Positions 14,844-23,719 of a stretch of DNA of 34,655 nucleotides are shown piece after piece. The position numbers were made by a program, and so were the translations under genes. The DNA lies in contig DASXVX010000015.1 of the NCBI GenBank assembly GCA_036504075.1, positions 1-34,655 of the forward strand, given 5' to 3'. Below the pieces are notes generated by a model that worked only from the letters and a program-made list of their open reading frames with translations, was not told the origin of the DNA and made no database searches. Numbering within the stretch: position 1 is the stretch's first letter; every line of letters begins with the position of its first letter. The DNA comes from DASXVX01 sp036504075. Its GTDB lineage: Bacteria; Bacillota; Sulfobacillia; Symbiobacteriales; Symbiobacteriaceae.

Positions 14844-16694
14844 TTACCGGGTCACTTCGACTTTGGTGAGCGCATCACCCAACAGCGTCAACTTGACCGA
14901 GTTGCCCAGCCCCAGGTCGCTGAACTGGGCAGCGGCCCCGTTCACGAGAATCTGCGTGTTGGCCTGGATGCTGTACGTGGCCTGGACCGGGGCGCTGTTG
15001 TTCATGTAGGCGACCCCAATTTGGGCCGGGGTGGCGGGGGTGGTGCCGTTGGCCGGCACGGCGGAAACCAGTTGGAAGATGTCGCCGTCGATGACCGTGG
15101 CCGCCCGGGTAGCAGCCACTCTGGTCACCTGCCCGCTGGCGACGGTCAGGGCCACGGTGTCGCCCAGTTTCAGGTCAGCGAAAACGGCGGCAGTGCCGTT
15201 CAGGGTGAAGGTTGCCTGGCCCGAAACCGGATAGACGGTGGTGCCGATGGTAATCGTCCCGAGCGCAGTTGCCGTCGGCGCCTGCAGGGTGGCGATGGAC
15301 CCGTTGACCGCTGTCGTGCGGGTGACGGCCACCTGGGTAGCCTGTCCGGCCACGACAGTCAGAGTTACGGAGTCGCCGACTTTAAGGTCGGCCAGGGCGG
15401 CGGCGCTGTTGTCGACGGTAACCGTGGCCGACGCCGGGAGGACGTACGCAGCCCCGTTGACGGTGACCGATCCTGCCGCCGTGCCGGTGGGCAGCGTCAG
15501 CGCCGAGATGGCGCCGGTGACGGCGGTCTGGTTGCGGGTGACGGCCACTTTCGTGGCCAGCCCGCCGCTCAGGGTCAGGGCGACGGCGTCGCCGATTTTC
15601 AGGTCCGCAAAGGCGGCGGCGCTATTGTTCACGGTGATAGCGGCGCTGCCCGCCAGCGGGTAGATGTGGCCGCTAACTGTGATCAGGCCCAGGGTCGTGG
15701 CAGTGGGCGGAATCAGGGCTGAAATCGTGCCGGTCACCGCGTTGCCCAGTGCCGGAGCGGACTTGGCTTCCACGTATACGGCCTCGCCCTGGCTGTTCAG
15801 CTTGACCGTGGCGTGCATGCCGGCGGCCAGGTCGGTCAGGGACTTTTCCAGGTTGTCCACGAAAATGGAGGCGTCATCCGCCAATGTCAATGTGCGATCT
15901 TGTCCTTCTGTCAGGGTGACCGAGAAGGCGTTCCCCGCGACATCGACCGACTTGATCGTGCCCCGGATCTCATCCTGCTTGTGCCGGTCGATGAGGCCGT
16001 CGGTCCGGCCCATCATGACCGCCATCTCCACCCGCTTGACCGGCTGGTTCGGCCGGAATGTTTTGTCGTCATAGCCGGTGATCAGGCGCAGGTTCACGGC
16101 GACAGAGACATAGCCGGCCAGGGCGTCCGGAATCAGGTGGGCGTCGTGGAAGGAAAGCACGGCATTCTGCGCGTCCCGTGCTTCCTGCTCAAGGCCGAGC
16201 GACTTGACCAGGAGGACGGCCACTTCCAGCCTGGTCTCGTCCTGAACCGGCCCGAACCCATCGGACCCGCTGATGCTGCCCTGCTTCACAAGTTCGGCCA
16301 CCGCCGGCCGGGCCCACGTTGCAATGGCCGACTGGTCGGGCATATTCTTAAGCAGGGAGTCCACTTCGGCAGGGGACAGAGCCTGGGCCTCGTCCGCCTT
16401 GCCAATCAGCCGGACAACGGCCACGGCCGTTTCCTGGTGGTTGATTTTGGCCCCCGGTGCGAAAGTTTTGTCGCCCCGGCCTTTGAAGATGCCTTTGACC
16501 TCCATTTTCGTCACGTCGCTCAGGCCCCACTGGAATTCGCCCATGTCGTCGAACTTCTCGCTGACGTGGCTCTTTCCGTTTCCCTTTCCGTTTTTGTGGC
16601 CATTCCCGCCTCTTTCGGCCAGGGCCGGGGCGGCTACGAGACCAAGCAGCAGGCTGACAACGGCGACGGTCGCAGTTAAACGCTTGATGTTCAT
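14844..16694 (-). CDS. S-layer-homology protein with five C-terminal repeats
   Basis: A 616-residue secreted protein. Signal peptide: about residues 1-26 (cleavage after APALA). A Gly/Asn/Lys-rich linker follows, then three SLH domains at about 46-100, 118-170 and 180-232 (for example NLRLITGYDDKTFRPNQPVKRVEMAVMM), which bind pyruvylated wall polymer. Residues 243-616 form five repeats of about 70-80 residues, with shared elements such as GTISAL, VNNSAAAFADLKIGDAVALTL and TKVAVTR. ATG 16694 follows AAGGAG. The repeat region probably projects from the cell surface; its binding partner is unknown. It might be an S-layer or surface accessory protein. Confidence 0.92.
   Translation of the reverse strand: MNIKRLTATVAVVSLLLGLVAAPALAERGGNGHKNGKGNGKSHVSEKFDDMGEFQWGLSDVTKMEVKGIFKGRGDKTFAPGAKINHQETAVAVVRLIGKADEAQALSPAEVDSLLKNMPDQSAIATWARPAVAELVKQGSISGSDGFGPVQDETRLEVAVLLVKSLGLEQEARDAQNAVLSFHDAHLIPDALAGYVSVAVNLRLITGYDDKTFRPNQPVKRVEMAVMMGRTDGLIDRHKQDEIRGTIKSVDVAGNAFSVTLTEGQDRTLTLADDASIFVDNLEKSLTDLAAGMHATVKLNSQGEAVYVEAKSAPALGNAVTGTISALIPPTATTLGLITVSGHIYPLAGSAAITVNNSAAAFADLKIGDAVALTLSGGLATKVAVTRNQTAVTGAISALTLPTGTAAGSVTVNGAAYVLPASATVTVDNSAAALADLKVGDSVTLTVVAGQATQVAVTRTTAVNGSIATLQAPTATALGTITIGTTVYPVSGQATFTLNGTAAVFADLKLGDTVALTVASGQVTRVAATRAATVIDGDIFQLVSAVPANGTTPATPAQIGVAYMNNSAPVQATYSIQANTQILVNGAAAQFSDLGLGNSVKLTLLGDALTKVEVTR
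15096..15737 (-). repeat. Three closest tandem repeats within the SLH protein
   Basis: This part of the gene encodes residues 320-533, three consecutive units of about 71-72 codons each carrying a G-x-I-x-x-L start, the phrase FADLK-x-GD-x-VALT and a final V-A-V/A-TR. The flanking units (243-312 and 534-616) are more divergent. It looks like domain duplication within one gene. Confidence 0.85.
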
Positions 16695-16876
16695 CTATGG
16701 AACACTCCTTCCCAGAACTTGCTCGCTAAAGATTACGAATCGGCGAATTTCCCTTGTGGGGGTCGCCCGGGAATTCAGGCAAGGAAAGCGCGGACTTCGC
16801 GGCGAATCTAGTTCACGTTATGGAAAGACAGCTATGCGAATAACCGTGGCGCTTCGAAGCGGCAGGAGGTGGCGGG

Positions 16877-18247
16877 ATGATGCGGCTTGGTTTTGGCCTG
16901 CAGATGCAACAGACCCAGCGGCTCATCATGACCCCGGAATTGCGTCAGGCAATCACCGTGCTGCAACTGCCAGTCACCGAGTTGACCGATTTTATTGAGC
17001 AGGAGCTTCTGGAGAACCCGTGCCTGGAGTCCGAGCCGAAAGAGGACGTCGAAGAGGAGCAGTCCCGCCATGAGACGGGCCGGCTGCTGGACTACCTGCG
17101 GGGCGACTACAGTGGAAGCAGCACGTCGGGCGAATCGGAAGACGAGCCCGAGATGGGCTTTGAAGCCTTCACACCAACGCTTCCGACCCTGCAGGAGCAC
17201 CTGACGGCGCAACTGCTGCTATCTGGGCTGGACGCCAGCGGGCGCCGCATCGGCGAGTTTCTGATCGGCAGTATGGACGACCACGGCTATATCGGCATTA
17301 CCTTGGCCGAAGTGGCCGACCGGTTCGGCGTGACTGAAGAAGCGGTCACGCTAGTGCTCAACACGATCCAGGGATTTGACCCGCCTGGCGTGGGTGCCCG
17401 GTCCCTCCGGGAGTGCCTGCTGCTCCAGTGGGCCACCTTGGATGATGGCAACCCGCTGGTGCCGGCGCTGATCGACCGGCTGGACGACCTGGGTGAAGGC
17501 CGCATCACCCGCCTGGCCGAAGAGTTGGGCGTCACACCGATGGAGATTCAGGGCGCGGCCGACATGATTCGCACCCTGGACCCCAAACCCGGTCGCCGGT
17601 TTGGCCGGGCCAATGAGACCCGCTATGTGGTGCCGGACGCTACCGTGGAGCGAGTTGGCGGGGAGTACGTGGTGCTGGTGAACGAGTCGCCGGTCCCCAA
17701 GCTGTTGGTCAGCAGCCAGTACCGCCACATGCTAGCGAACCCCCTCGAATCCGACGCCCGCAAGTATGTGGAGCAGAAGATCCACTCGGCGCTCTGGCTC
17801 ATCAAGGCGATTGAGCAGCGGCGGCTGACCCTGCACAAGGTGACGGAGTCGATCGTGCAGTTCCAGCGCCCATTTTTTGACCAAGGCATCCGGCACCTGC
17901 GCCCGCTGACCCTCCGGGAAGTGGCCGAGGTGGTTGGCGTTCACGAATCCACGGTGAGCCGGGCGACGGCCGGCAAGTACGTGGCGACCCCGCGCGGCAC
18001 CTTCGAGTTCAAGTTCTTCTTCTCCAGCGGCGTCGAAGGGTCCAGGGGTGAAGGAGTGGCGGCCGAGTCAGTCAAGCGGATGATCGCCGAACTGATCAGC
18101 AAGGAAGACCAGTCGGAGCCACTCTCGGACCAGACGCTGACCGACATGTTGAACAAGCAGGGCGTCAACATTTCCCGCCGTACGGTGGCCAAGTACCGGG
18201 AGGAGATGGGCGTGGCCAGTTCGGGCAAGCGGAAGCGTTATAAGTGA
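16877..18247 (+). CDS. rpoN: RNA polymerase sigma-54 factor
   Basis: A 456-residue sigma-54. The N-terminus has the Gln/Leu-rich activator-responsive region (LGFGLQMQQTQRLIMTPELRQAITVLQLPVTEL), an acidic linker (about 55-95), the core-binding domain, a helix-turn-helix (LREVAEVVGVHESTVSRATAGKYVATPRGTFEFKFFF) and the RpoN box RRTVAKYRE at about 434-442 that reads the -24 element. It directs transcription that needs enhancer-binding ATPases; none is in this window and I found no clear -24/-12 promoter. The start follows GGAGGTGG. It seems to be monocistronic. Confidence 0.96.
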   Translation: MMRLGFGLQMQQTQRLIMTPELRQAITVLQLPVTELTDFIEQELLENPCLESEPKEDVEEEQSRHETGRLLDYLRGDYSGSSTSGESEDEPEMGFEAFTPTLPTLQEHLTAQLLLSGLDASGRRIGEFLIGSMDDHGYIGITLAEVADRFGVTEEAVTLVLNTIQGFDPPGVGARSLRECLLLQWATLDDGNPLVPALIDRLDDLGEGRITRLAEELGVTPMEIQGAADMIRTLDPKPGRRFGRANETRYVVPDATVERVGGEYVVLVNESPVPKLLVSSQYRHMLANPLESDARKYVEQKIHSALWLIKAIEQRRLTLHKVTESIVQFQRPFFDQGIRHLRPLTLREVAEVVGVHESTVSRATAGKYVATPRGTFEFKFFFSSGVEGSRGEGVAAESVKRMIAELISKEDQSEPLSDQTLTDMLNKQGVNISRRTVAKYREEMGVASSGKRKRYK

Positions 18248-18326
18248 GAGACATCCAGACTCATCAGTCTGGCAATATCCACATTGGCCGGGGGCATGCA
18301 GCCGCCGGTCGTATGGCCGCAAAGCC

Positions 18327-18354
18327 AAAGACCCGGGGCCAGCCCCGGGTCTTT
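18327..18354. terminator. Bidirectional terminator between rpoN and lysR gene
   Basis: AAAGACCCGGGG-CCAG-CCCCGGGTCTTT is a perfect 12-bp stem with A/T ends on both strands, lying between convergent genes. Confidence 0.88.
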
Positions 18355-18366
18355 GCGCGCCTGTCA

Positions 18367-19281
18367 CTATTCTTCGTTGGGCAGCAACTGGACTTTATAG
18401 ATCCGACCCAGGGTCTCCAGGAACCCGCGGGCGATGCCGCTCCACACCTTGCCCCGCCGGAAGATAAGCAGAGTCAGGCGGTTCAGGTGCGAAGCGCCGG
18501 CGATCGGAACGCTGATGAGGTGGCTGGTTTTCAGTTCCCCTTCGACCGTGCTCAACGGCAGCATCGCGAGGCCGAGTCCGCACATGACCATCCGCTTGGT
18601 CGCTTCGATCGAGTCCAGTTCCATGGTGACGCGTGGCACGAAGCCGGCGCCGGCCCAAAACTGCTCCACCAGACCCCAGTAGCCCGAAGCCTTGTCCGAA
18701 GTGATGAACGGTTCTGTGGCGATCTGCTCCGCATTCACCTCCGACCGGCTGGCCAGCGGGTGTCCGGGATGCATCACCAGTACGATTGGTTCGGTGTACA
18801 GGGGCACCGTTTCGATGTCGGCGTGACCTGCGACCGGCGAATGCACGAGTCCGAGCTGCACCGTGTCTTCCAGCACCAACTGCTGAATTTGCTGAGAGCG
18901 TCCGGTGCGCACAGCCACTTCCACCGCCGGATAGGCGGCCTTGAACCGGGCCAGGAGCTCCGGGAGCGTGTATGTACTGGTAGTGAGAGCAGCCCCGACG
19001 GTAAGGGTGCCGCCGGTGGCAGATTCGAGGTCAGTTACGGCCTGACGGGCTTTGCGCATGTCGAGCAGGACGCGCTCGGCATGGGGCAACAGTACCCGGC
19101 CGGCGTCCGTGAGCCGGACGCCTCTCGGTTTCCGCTCGAACAGCAGTTGCCCGAGCTCTTTCTCCAGAGCTTGAATCCGGGCGGTAACCGAGGGTTGAGT
19201 CAGGTAAAGTCGCTCGGCTGCGCGATTGAAGCTTCCGGTCTGGGCAATCCACCAGAATGCCTCCAACTCCTGAACATCCAC
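18367..19281 (-). CDS. LysR-family transcriptional regulator
   Basis: A 304-residue LysR regulator. The N-terminal HTH (LEAFWWIAQTGSFNRAAERLYLTQPSVTARIQALEKELGQLLFERKPRGVRLTDAGRVLL) is followed by the two-lobe effector domain (from about residue 90: GGTLTVGAALTTSTYTLPELLARFKAAYPAVEV). It resembles CysL/CbbR-type regulators, which often control divergent genes. GTG 19281 is preferred since AAGAAGG lies eight bases upstream; the frame opens at 19320. The divergent neighbour is the amidase-domain gene, with an AT-rich 120-bp gap between them that is the likely binding region. Effector unknown. Confidence 0.92.
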   Translation of the reverse strand: MDVQELEAFWWIAQTGSFNRAAERLYLTQPSVTARIQALEKELGQLLFERKPRGVRLTDAGRVLLPHAERVLLDMRKARQAVTDLESATGGTLTVGAALTTSTYTLPELLARFKAAYPAVEVAVRTGRSQQIQQLVLEDTVQLGLVHSPVAGHADIETVPLYTEPIVLVMHPGHPLASRSEVNAEQIATEPFITSDKASGYWGLVEQFWAGAGFVPRVTMELDSIEATKRMVMCGLGLAMLPLSTVEGELKTSHLISVPIAGASHLNRLTLLIFRRGKVWSGIARGFLETLGRIYKVQLLPNEE

Positions 19282-19403
19282 AGCGAACGCCTTCTTTCTA
19301 ACGGGAATAGTATCCCCCAATTTCTAAGATAGTGAAAATTTTAGCATAGTCAATCATATCCATGAAAAATATATCACAGTCCAGCCGGTAATAGGAAACA
19401 CAA

Positions 19404-19982
19404 ATGAAATCATCCGTGCGTGATCAAAAAGTTCAATACAGGCAACGGGGCGGCTACTCTTACCTCCGGGGCATAGCATTGGGCAGCGAGGGAGGGGTCG
19501 CCTTGCCGTATGATCGCTTTCAGGCTGTCCAGTATGCCGCGCTCTGGTGGAATGGCTACAACCCGCTGTTCCGGGCGTTTCGGGATGACTGCACCAACTT
19601 TGTCTCCCAGTGCCTCTATGCCGGTGGCTGGCCCATGGAGTTTTCCGACCGGCGGGACAAGGGGTGGTGGTACCGGGGACCCAACGAAGAGTGGAGCTTT
19701 TCCTGGGCCGTCGCCCACAGCCTCCGGTGGTATTTGGAGACTTCGGGGCGGGCCGAACGCCGGGAACGCGCCCACGACCTGGATTTGGGCGACGTCATCA
19801 GCTATGATTGGGACGGTAACGGCGTCTGGCAGCACCACGCCACAGTGGTGGGCTTCGACCGGGAGGGCGAGCCGCTGGTGGCGGCCCACAGCCTCCCGTC
19901 CTGGGGCCGCGCCTGGCCATACCGGGATTCTCCCGGGTGGACGCCCCGCACGCAATACTTGTTCTGGCACATCAAGTCGTGA
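19404..19982 (+). CDS. Amidase-domain (Amidase_6-like) protein
   Basis: A 192-residue protein resembling the Amidase_6 family: YDRFQAVQYAALWWNGYNPLF, the putative nucleophile Cys in DDCTNFVSQCLYAGG, WSFSWAVAHSLRWYLE, GDVISYDWDGNGVWQHHATVVGF with the candidate His, and YLFWHIKS. Such papain-like folds are usually linked to cell wall or peptide hydrolysis and occur in spore formers. No signal peptide is visible. Two starts are possible: ATG 19404 (weak AGGAAA) or TTG 19503 (GGGAGGGG just upstream), which would still keep the whole domain. It is divergent from the LysR gene and may be its target. Confidence 0.85.
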   Translation: MKSSVRDQKVQYRQRGGYSYLRGIALGSEGGVALPYDRFQAVQYAALWWNGYNPLFRAFRDDCTNFVSQCLYAGGWPMEFSDRRDKGWWYRGPNEEWSFSWAVAHSLRWYLETSGRAERRERAHDLDLGDVISYDWDGNGVWQHHATVVGFDREGEPLVAAHSLPSWGRAWPYRDSPGWTPRTQYLFWHIKS

Positions 19983-19991
19983 TTGCAGATA

Positions 19992-20041
19992 GATACTACG
20001 CACCTGAAGGTAAATTGCTGGTGCGTGTGGTATCACCTTTT
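19992..20041 (+). terminator. Imperfect hairpin after amidase gene
   Basis: GATAC...CGCACC pairs with GGTGCG...GTATC around a 15-nt loop, soon followed by a CCTTTTG stretch. It begins about 10 nt after the amidase stop. Probably a terminator, though the bulged stem and the closeness to pgk also allow a leader role. Confidence 0.5.
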
Positions 20042-20094
20042 GTATGGCCTCTTTACAAAGTAACCCGCTCGCAGAGTAGAAAGGTGGACAAACC

Positions 20095-21273
20095 ATGCCG
20101 CTGATGACCGTGCGCGACATTGACGTCAAGGGTAAACGTTGCTTTGTGCGCGTGGACTTCAACGTCCCCCTGGAGAACGGCAAGATTACCGACGACACCC
20201 GGATCAAGGCCGCCCTCCCGACCATTCAGTACCTCGTGGCAAACGGCGCCATTATCGTACTGGCCTCGCACCTCGGCCGGCCGAAGGGCAAGCGGACCGA
20301 CGAATTCTCCTTGTCGCCGTGCGCCGAACGTCTCCGCAACCTGCTGGACCGCCCGGTGGACTTTGCCTCGGATTGCATCGGCGAGGCCGTCGAAAAGCTG
20401 GTGAGCAGCCAGAAGCCCGGTGGCATCGTGCTCCTGGAGAACCTCCGGTTCTACGCCGAAGAGGAGAAGAACGATCCCGGCTTCGCCCAGAAACTGGCCC
20501 GGCTGGGCGATATCTACGTGAACGACGCTTTTGGCACGGCTCATCGGGCGCACGCCTCCACCGCCGGCGTGGCCGACTACCTGCCGGTGAAAGTGGCGGG
20601 CTTCCTCATGCAGAAGGAAGTCGACATCATGGGTAAGGCGCTGGCCCACCCGGACCGGCCGTTCGCGGCGATCATCGGCGGCGCCAAGGTCTCCGACAAG
20701 ATCATGGTCATTGAGAACCTGCTGCCCAAGGTGGACTACCTGATCATCGGCGGCGGCATGGCCAACACGTTCCTCCGGGCCAAAGGGTACATAACCGGCA
20801 AGTCCCTGGTGGAAGAGGAGAAAGTGGCCCTCGCCAGGGAACTGCTGGAGAAGGGTGGCAAGAAAATTCTGCTGCCCAGCGACGTGGTCGTGGCGACCGA
20901 GTTCAAGGCCGACGCCGAGCACAAAGTCGTCAGCGTCGACGCGATTCCCGAAGGCTGGATGGCTCTGGATATCGGCCCGGAGACGGCTACGGCCTTTGGC
21001 AACGCCATCCGGGAATCCATGACGGCGATCTGGAACGGCCCGATGGGTGTTTTCGAGATGCCGGCGTTCGCCCGGGGCACGGTCGCCGTGGCGCAGGCGA
21101 TGGCGGACAGCGAGGGCTGCACGATTATCGGCGGTGGCGACTCCGTCGCGGCCATCGAAGTGGCGGGCCTTGCCGACAAAATGACTCACGTTTCGACCGG
21201 CGGCGGCGCGTCGCTGGAGTTCCTGGAAGGCCAGGTGCTGCCCGGCGTGGCCTGCCTGGCGACCAAGGGTTAG
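20095..21273 (+). CDS. pgk: Phosphoglycerate kinase
   Basis: A 392-residue glycolytic enzyme that transfers phosphate from 1,3-bisphosphoglycerate to ADP. Motifs: RVDFNVPLENGKITDDTRI, LASHLGRPKGKR, LLENLRFYAEEEKND, NDAFGTAHRAHAST, IIGGAKVSDKI and the C-terminal nucleotide loop TIIGGGDSVAAIE...STGGGASLEFLEG. Length is standard. ATG 20095 has AAAGGTGG upstream. It heads a glycolytic cluster; gapA, often placed before pgk in Firmicutes, is not here. tpiA follows after 25 nt. Confidence 0.97.
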   Translation: MPLMTVRDIDVKGKRCFVRVDFNVPLENGKITDDTRIKAALPTIQYLVANGAIIVLASHLGRPKGKRTDEFSLSPCAERLRNLLDRPVDFASDCIGEAVEKLVSSQKPGGIVLLENLRFYAEEEKNDPGFAQKLARLGDIYVNDAFGTAHRAHASTAGVADYLPVKVAGFLMQKEVDIMGKALAHPDRPFAAIIGGAKVSDKIMVIENLLPKVDYLIIGGGMANTFLRAKGYITGKSLVEEEKVALARELLEKGGKKILLPSDVVVATEFKADAEHKVVSVDAIPEGWMALDIGPETATAFGNAIRESMTAIWNGPMGVFEMPAFARGTVAVAQAMADSEGCTIIGGGDSVAAIEVAGLADKMTHVSTGGGASLEFLEGQVLPGVACLATKG

Positions 21274-21298
21274 TCTTAGGTTACGAGGAGGAGACACT

Positions 21299-22063
21299 TT
21301 GCGTACGCCGATCATCGCAGCCAACTGGAAGATGCATAAGAACCTGTCCGAGGCGGCCCAGTTCGTCAAGGAGTTTTTGCCGAAAGTGGCGGCGCTCGAC
21401 CACGTCGACATCGTCATCTGCCCGCCGTTCACCGCCCTGGGCGCGGTGGGCTGGGCGCTGGCGGACGTGAAGGGCAAGGTGGCCCTGGGCGCGCAGAACA
21501 TGTACAAGGAAGACCACGGCGCCTTCACCGGCGAAGTCTCACCGGCCATGCTGAAGGACGTAGGCTGCGGGTACGTCATCCTCGGCCATTCCGAGCGCCG
21601 GACGATTTTCGGCGAGAGCGACCAGCTGGTGGGCGAAAAGGTCACGGTGGCCTTCGCCTATGGCCTCACGCCGATTCTGTGCGTGGGCGAGTCGCTGCAG
21701 GAGCGGGAGTCGGGCCAGACCGACTTCGTGAACCGGCGCCAGCTGCTCGCAGGCGTTGCCGGCCTGACCGCCGAACAAGCGGCGCAGCTGGTCGTCGCTT
21801 ACGAGCCCATCTGGGCGATTGGCACCGGCAAGAACTGCGCCCCGGCCGACGCCCAGGCAACCATGGCCGCGATTCGCACGGTGCTGGCTGAGAAGTTCGG
21901 CCCGGCGGCGGCCCAGGCGATTCGCATTCAGTACGGCGGCTCCGTCAAGCCGGGCAACATCGGCGATTACATGGCCCTGCCGGACGTGGACGGCGCCCTG
22001 GTGGGCGGCGCCAGTCTTGAGCCGGCCAGCTTCGCCGCGATCTGCGAGGCCGGCAGCCGGTAA
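21299..22063 (+). CDS. tpiA: Triosephosphate isomerase
   Basis: A 254-residue TIM-barrel enzyme interconverting glyceraldehyde-3-phosphate and dihydroxyacetone phosphate. Active-site residues are seen in AANWKMHKN (Lys), ILGHSERR (His) and VAYEPIWAIGTGK (Glu); the phosphate loop is IQYGGSVKPGN and VGGASL. The TTG start at 21299 follows GAGGAGG. It is 25 nt after pgk and probably in the same transcript. Confidence 0.97.
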   Translation: MRTPIIAANWKMHKNLSEAAQFVKEFLPKVAALDHVDIVICPPFTALGAVGWALADVKGKVALGAQNMYKEDHGAFTGEVSPAMLKDVGCGYVILGHSERRTIFGESDQLVGEKVTVAFAYGLTPILCVGESLQERESGQTDFVNRRQLLAGVAGLTAEQAAQLVVAYEPIWAIGTGKNCAPADAQATMAAIRTVLAEKFGPAAAQAIRIQYGGSVKPGNIGDYMALPDVDGALVGGASLEPASFAAICEAGSR

Positions 22064-22139
22064 GGCTCCGGGGTGTCCTGCGCTTTCGATTTCGGCGCTC
22101 TGGAAACGGGGCGCCGCAGCTTGTGAGGGGGTAGTCACC

Positions 22140-23222
22140 ATGCTGTATCCGGAACTGGACACGCCGTGTCTGATTGTCGACCTCGACGTGGCGGAACGGA
22201 ACCTCCGGCGGGTGCAGGCCGCCGCCGACCAGGCGGGGGTGAAGCTCCGCCCGCACACCAAGACCCACAAGTCGGCCTACTGGGCCCGGCGTCAGGTGGA
22301 ACTCGGCGCCCGGGGCATCACCTGCGCCAAGCTGGCCGAGGCCGAAACGTTGGCCCGCGCCGGGTTCGACGACATTCTGATCGCGTACCCGCTGATCGGC
22401 CCGATCAAGATGGAGCGGCTGGCCGCCCTGGCCCGCAAGGTGAAGCGGCTGATCGTCAGCCTGGACAGTCACGAGGTGGCCGAGGCGCTCGCCGGAGTCG
22501 GCTCGGAGCTCGGGCACCCGCTGGAGGTCTACGCCGAAGTGGACACCGGGCTGCACCGGGTCGGCCGGGCCGCCGGCGATGACGCCCTGGCCTTTTGCCG
22601 GAGCCTGGAGCGGTTTCCGGGAATCCGCCTGGCAGGCCTCATGAGCCATGCCGGCACCACCTGGAAGGCCGGCTCCGAGACCGAAATCCGGGACACGGCC
22701 CGCCGCGAACTGGAGATTCTGCTCGCGGTGAAGGCCGGCCTGGGCGACCCGACGCTGGAGATTAGCGTGGGCGCCACGCCGGCGGCCCACGTGGTCGGGC
22801 AGACCGCGGGCGTCACGGAGATGCGGCCGGGCACTTATGTTTTCGGCGACCGGAACCTCATGGGGCTCGGACTGGCGACGGAAGCGGACTGCGCCGCCCG
22901 CATCCTGACCACCGTGGTCAGCCATCCCGTGCCGGACCGGGCCGTCATCGACGCCGGCTCCAAGTCCCTGGCCATGGACCCCCACCGGGACGGCGGCCAC
23001 GGGCATGTGGTCGGGCTGCCGCACGTCAAAGTGGCCCGCCTGAGCGAGGAGCACGGGGTGCTGGAGTTCGACTCGTCCGTGTCGCTCAAAGTGGGGCAAC
23101 GGCTCGAGGTGATTCCGAACCACATCTGCCCGGCGGTCAACCTGTACGACCGGATGTACGGTGTCCGGGACGGCGAGGTGGAGTCCGAGATTCAGATCGA
23201 AGGCCGGGGAAAGAATTACTAA
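22140..23222 (+). CDS. D-threonine aldolase / D-serine dehydratase-like PLP enzyme
   Basis: A 360-residue fold-type III PLP protein. The N-terminal alanine-racemase-like barrel has DTPCLIVDLDVAERN and the PLP-lysine motif RPHTKTHKS; EVDTGLHRVG and GLMSHAGTTW line the barrel. The C-terminal DSD-type domain has VIDAGSKSLAMD and the metal-binding IPNHICPAVNLYD. Known relatives cleave D-threonine to glycine and acetaldehyde or dehydrate D-serine. ATG 22140 follows GAGGGGG. It lies 76 nt after tpiA on the same strand, an unusual partner for glycolytic genes. Confidence 0.88.
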   Translation: MLYPELDTPCLIVDLDVAERNLRRVQAAADQAGVKLRPHTKTHKSAYWARRQVELGARGITCAKLAEAETLARAGFDDILIAYPLIGPIKMERLAALARKVKRLIVSLDSHEVAEALAGVGSELGHPLEVYAEVDTGLHRVGRAAGDDALAFCRSLERFPGIRLAGLMSHAGTTWKAGSETEIRDTARRELEILLAVKAGLGDPTLEISVGATPAAHVVGQTAGVTEMRPGTYVFGDRNLMGLGLATEADCAARILTTVVSHPVPDRAVIDAGSKSLAMDPHRDGGHGHVVGLPHVKVARLSEEHGVLEFDSSVSLKVGQRLEVIPNHICPAVNLYDRMYGVRDGEVESEIQIEGRGKNY

Positions 23223-23313
23223 CGATATGCAGCAGAAGTGGTGCAGTACCGGGGTACGTACGTGGGCTTTCCGGTCCGGCCTTCCGGGGCGCCGCAATGG
23301 CTATACAAGCCGA

Positions 23314-23342
23314 TTGACAACGCGTACCCCGCAGGGTAGTGT
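23314..23342 (+). promoter_or_regulatory. Promoter of CsoR-family gene with TACCC-N4-GGGTA operator
   Basis: A consensus -35 TTGACA (23314-23319) is followed 17 nt later by a weak -10 TAGTGT. The spacer holds the perfect inverted repeat TACCC-CGCA-GGGTA (23325-23338), like the TACCC..GGGTA core of CsoR operators. A second copy lies in the trxA promoter. Autorepression is predicted. Confidence 0.72.
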
Positions 23343-23366
23343 TTAGCTGTAGGGGGTGTCTTAGAC

Positions 23367-23648
23367 GTGACCATCAAAACGATTAACCCGTCGCTGTACG
23401 AAGACCTCATGCGCCGCATGAAGCGAATTGAAGGACAGTCCCGAGGCATCCAGCGGATGCTGGAAGAGGGCGAAGACTGCGAACAAATTGTCATCCAACT
23501 GGGCGCGATCAAGGCTGCCATCAACCGGGTGGGCATGAAGGCCGTGGCTTGCAACATGGGCCACAAAATCCTCGATGCAGTCCAGGCCGGCTCTAATCCG
23601 GACGACGCCGTGGATGAGTTGATCGAGCAGTTCCTCAAACTGGGCTAA
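23367..23648 (+). CDS. CsoR/RcnR-family (DUF156) repressor with atypical ligand residues
   Basis: A 93-residue all-helical repressor. Helix motifs MRRMKRIEGQSRGIQRMLEEGEDCEQIVIQLGAIKAAINRVG are diagnostic for the CsoR/RcnR/CstR family, which act as tetramers on inverted-repeat operators. Copper sensors use Cys, then His 25 residues later and Cys four after that. Here Cys38 is present, but the His site is Asn63, the third ligand site is Lys67, and an extra Cys62 sits just beside. So it is unlikely to be a standard copper sensor; a thiol- or sulfide-responsive or other metal role is possible. GTG 23367 follows TAGGGGG. Its terminator faces trxA. Confidence 0.88.
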   Translation: MTIKTINPSLYEDLMRRMKRIEGQSRGIQRMLEEGEDCEQIVIQLGAIKAAINRVGMKAVACNMGHKILDAVQAGSNPDDAVDELIEQFLKLG

Positions 23649-23651
23649 ACT

Positions 23652-23690
23652 AAAAGGGACGGCCAACCAAGCGGTTGCGCCGTCCCTTTT
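23652..23690. terminator. Bidirectional terminator between CsoR-family gene and trxA
   Basis: AAAAGGGACGGC / GCCGTCCCTTTT is a perfect 12-bp stem with A/T ends on both strands, between two convergent genes. Confidence 0.9.
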
Positions 23691-23719
23691 GCGCGGAGCC
23701 CGACTTTCCAGCGAACCCA

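Noticed and set aside
15096..15737. Regular repeats as a possible CRISPR array
   Set aside because: The repeats keep an open reading frame, are ~215 bp long and encode protein domains; no CRISPR array is present in the window.
23246..23257. GTACCGGGGTAC as a third repressor site
   Set aside because: Half-sites and spacing differ from TACCC-N4-GGGTA, and it is about 70 bp upstream of the promoter.
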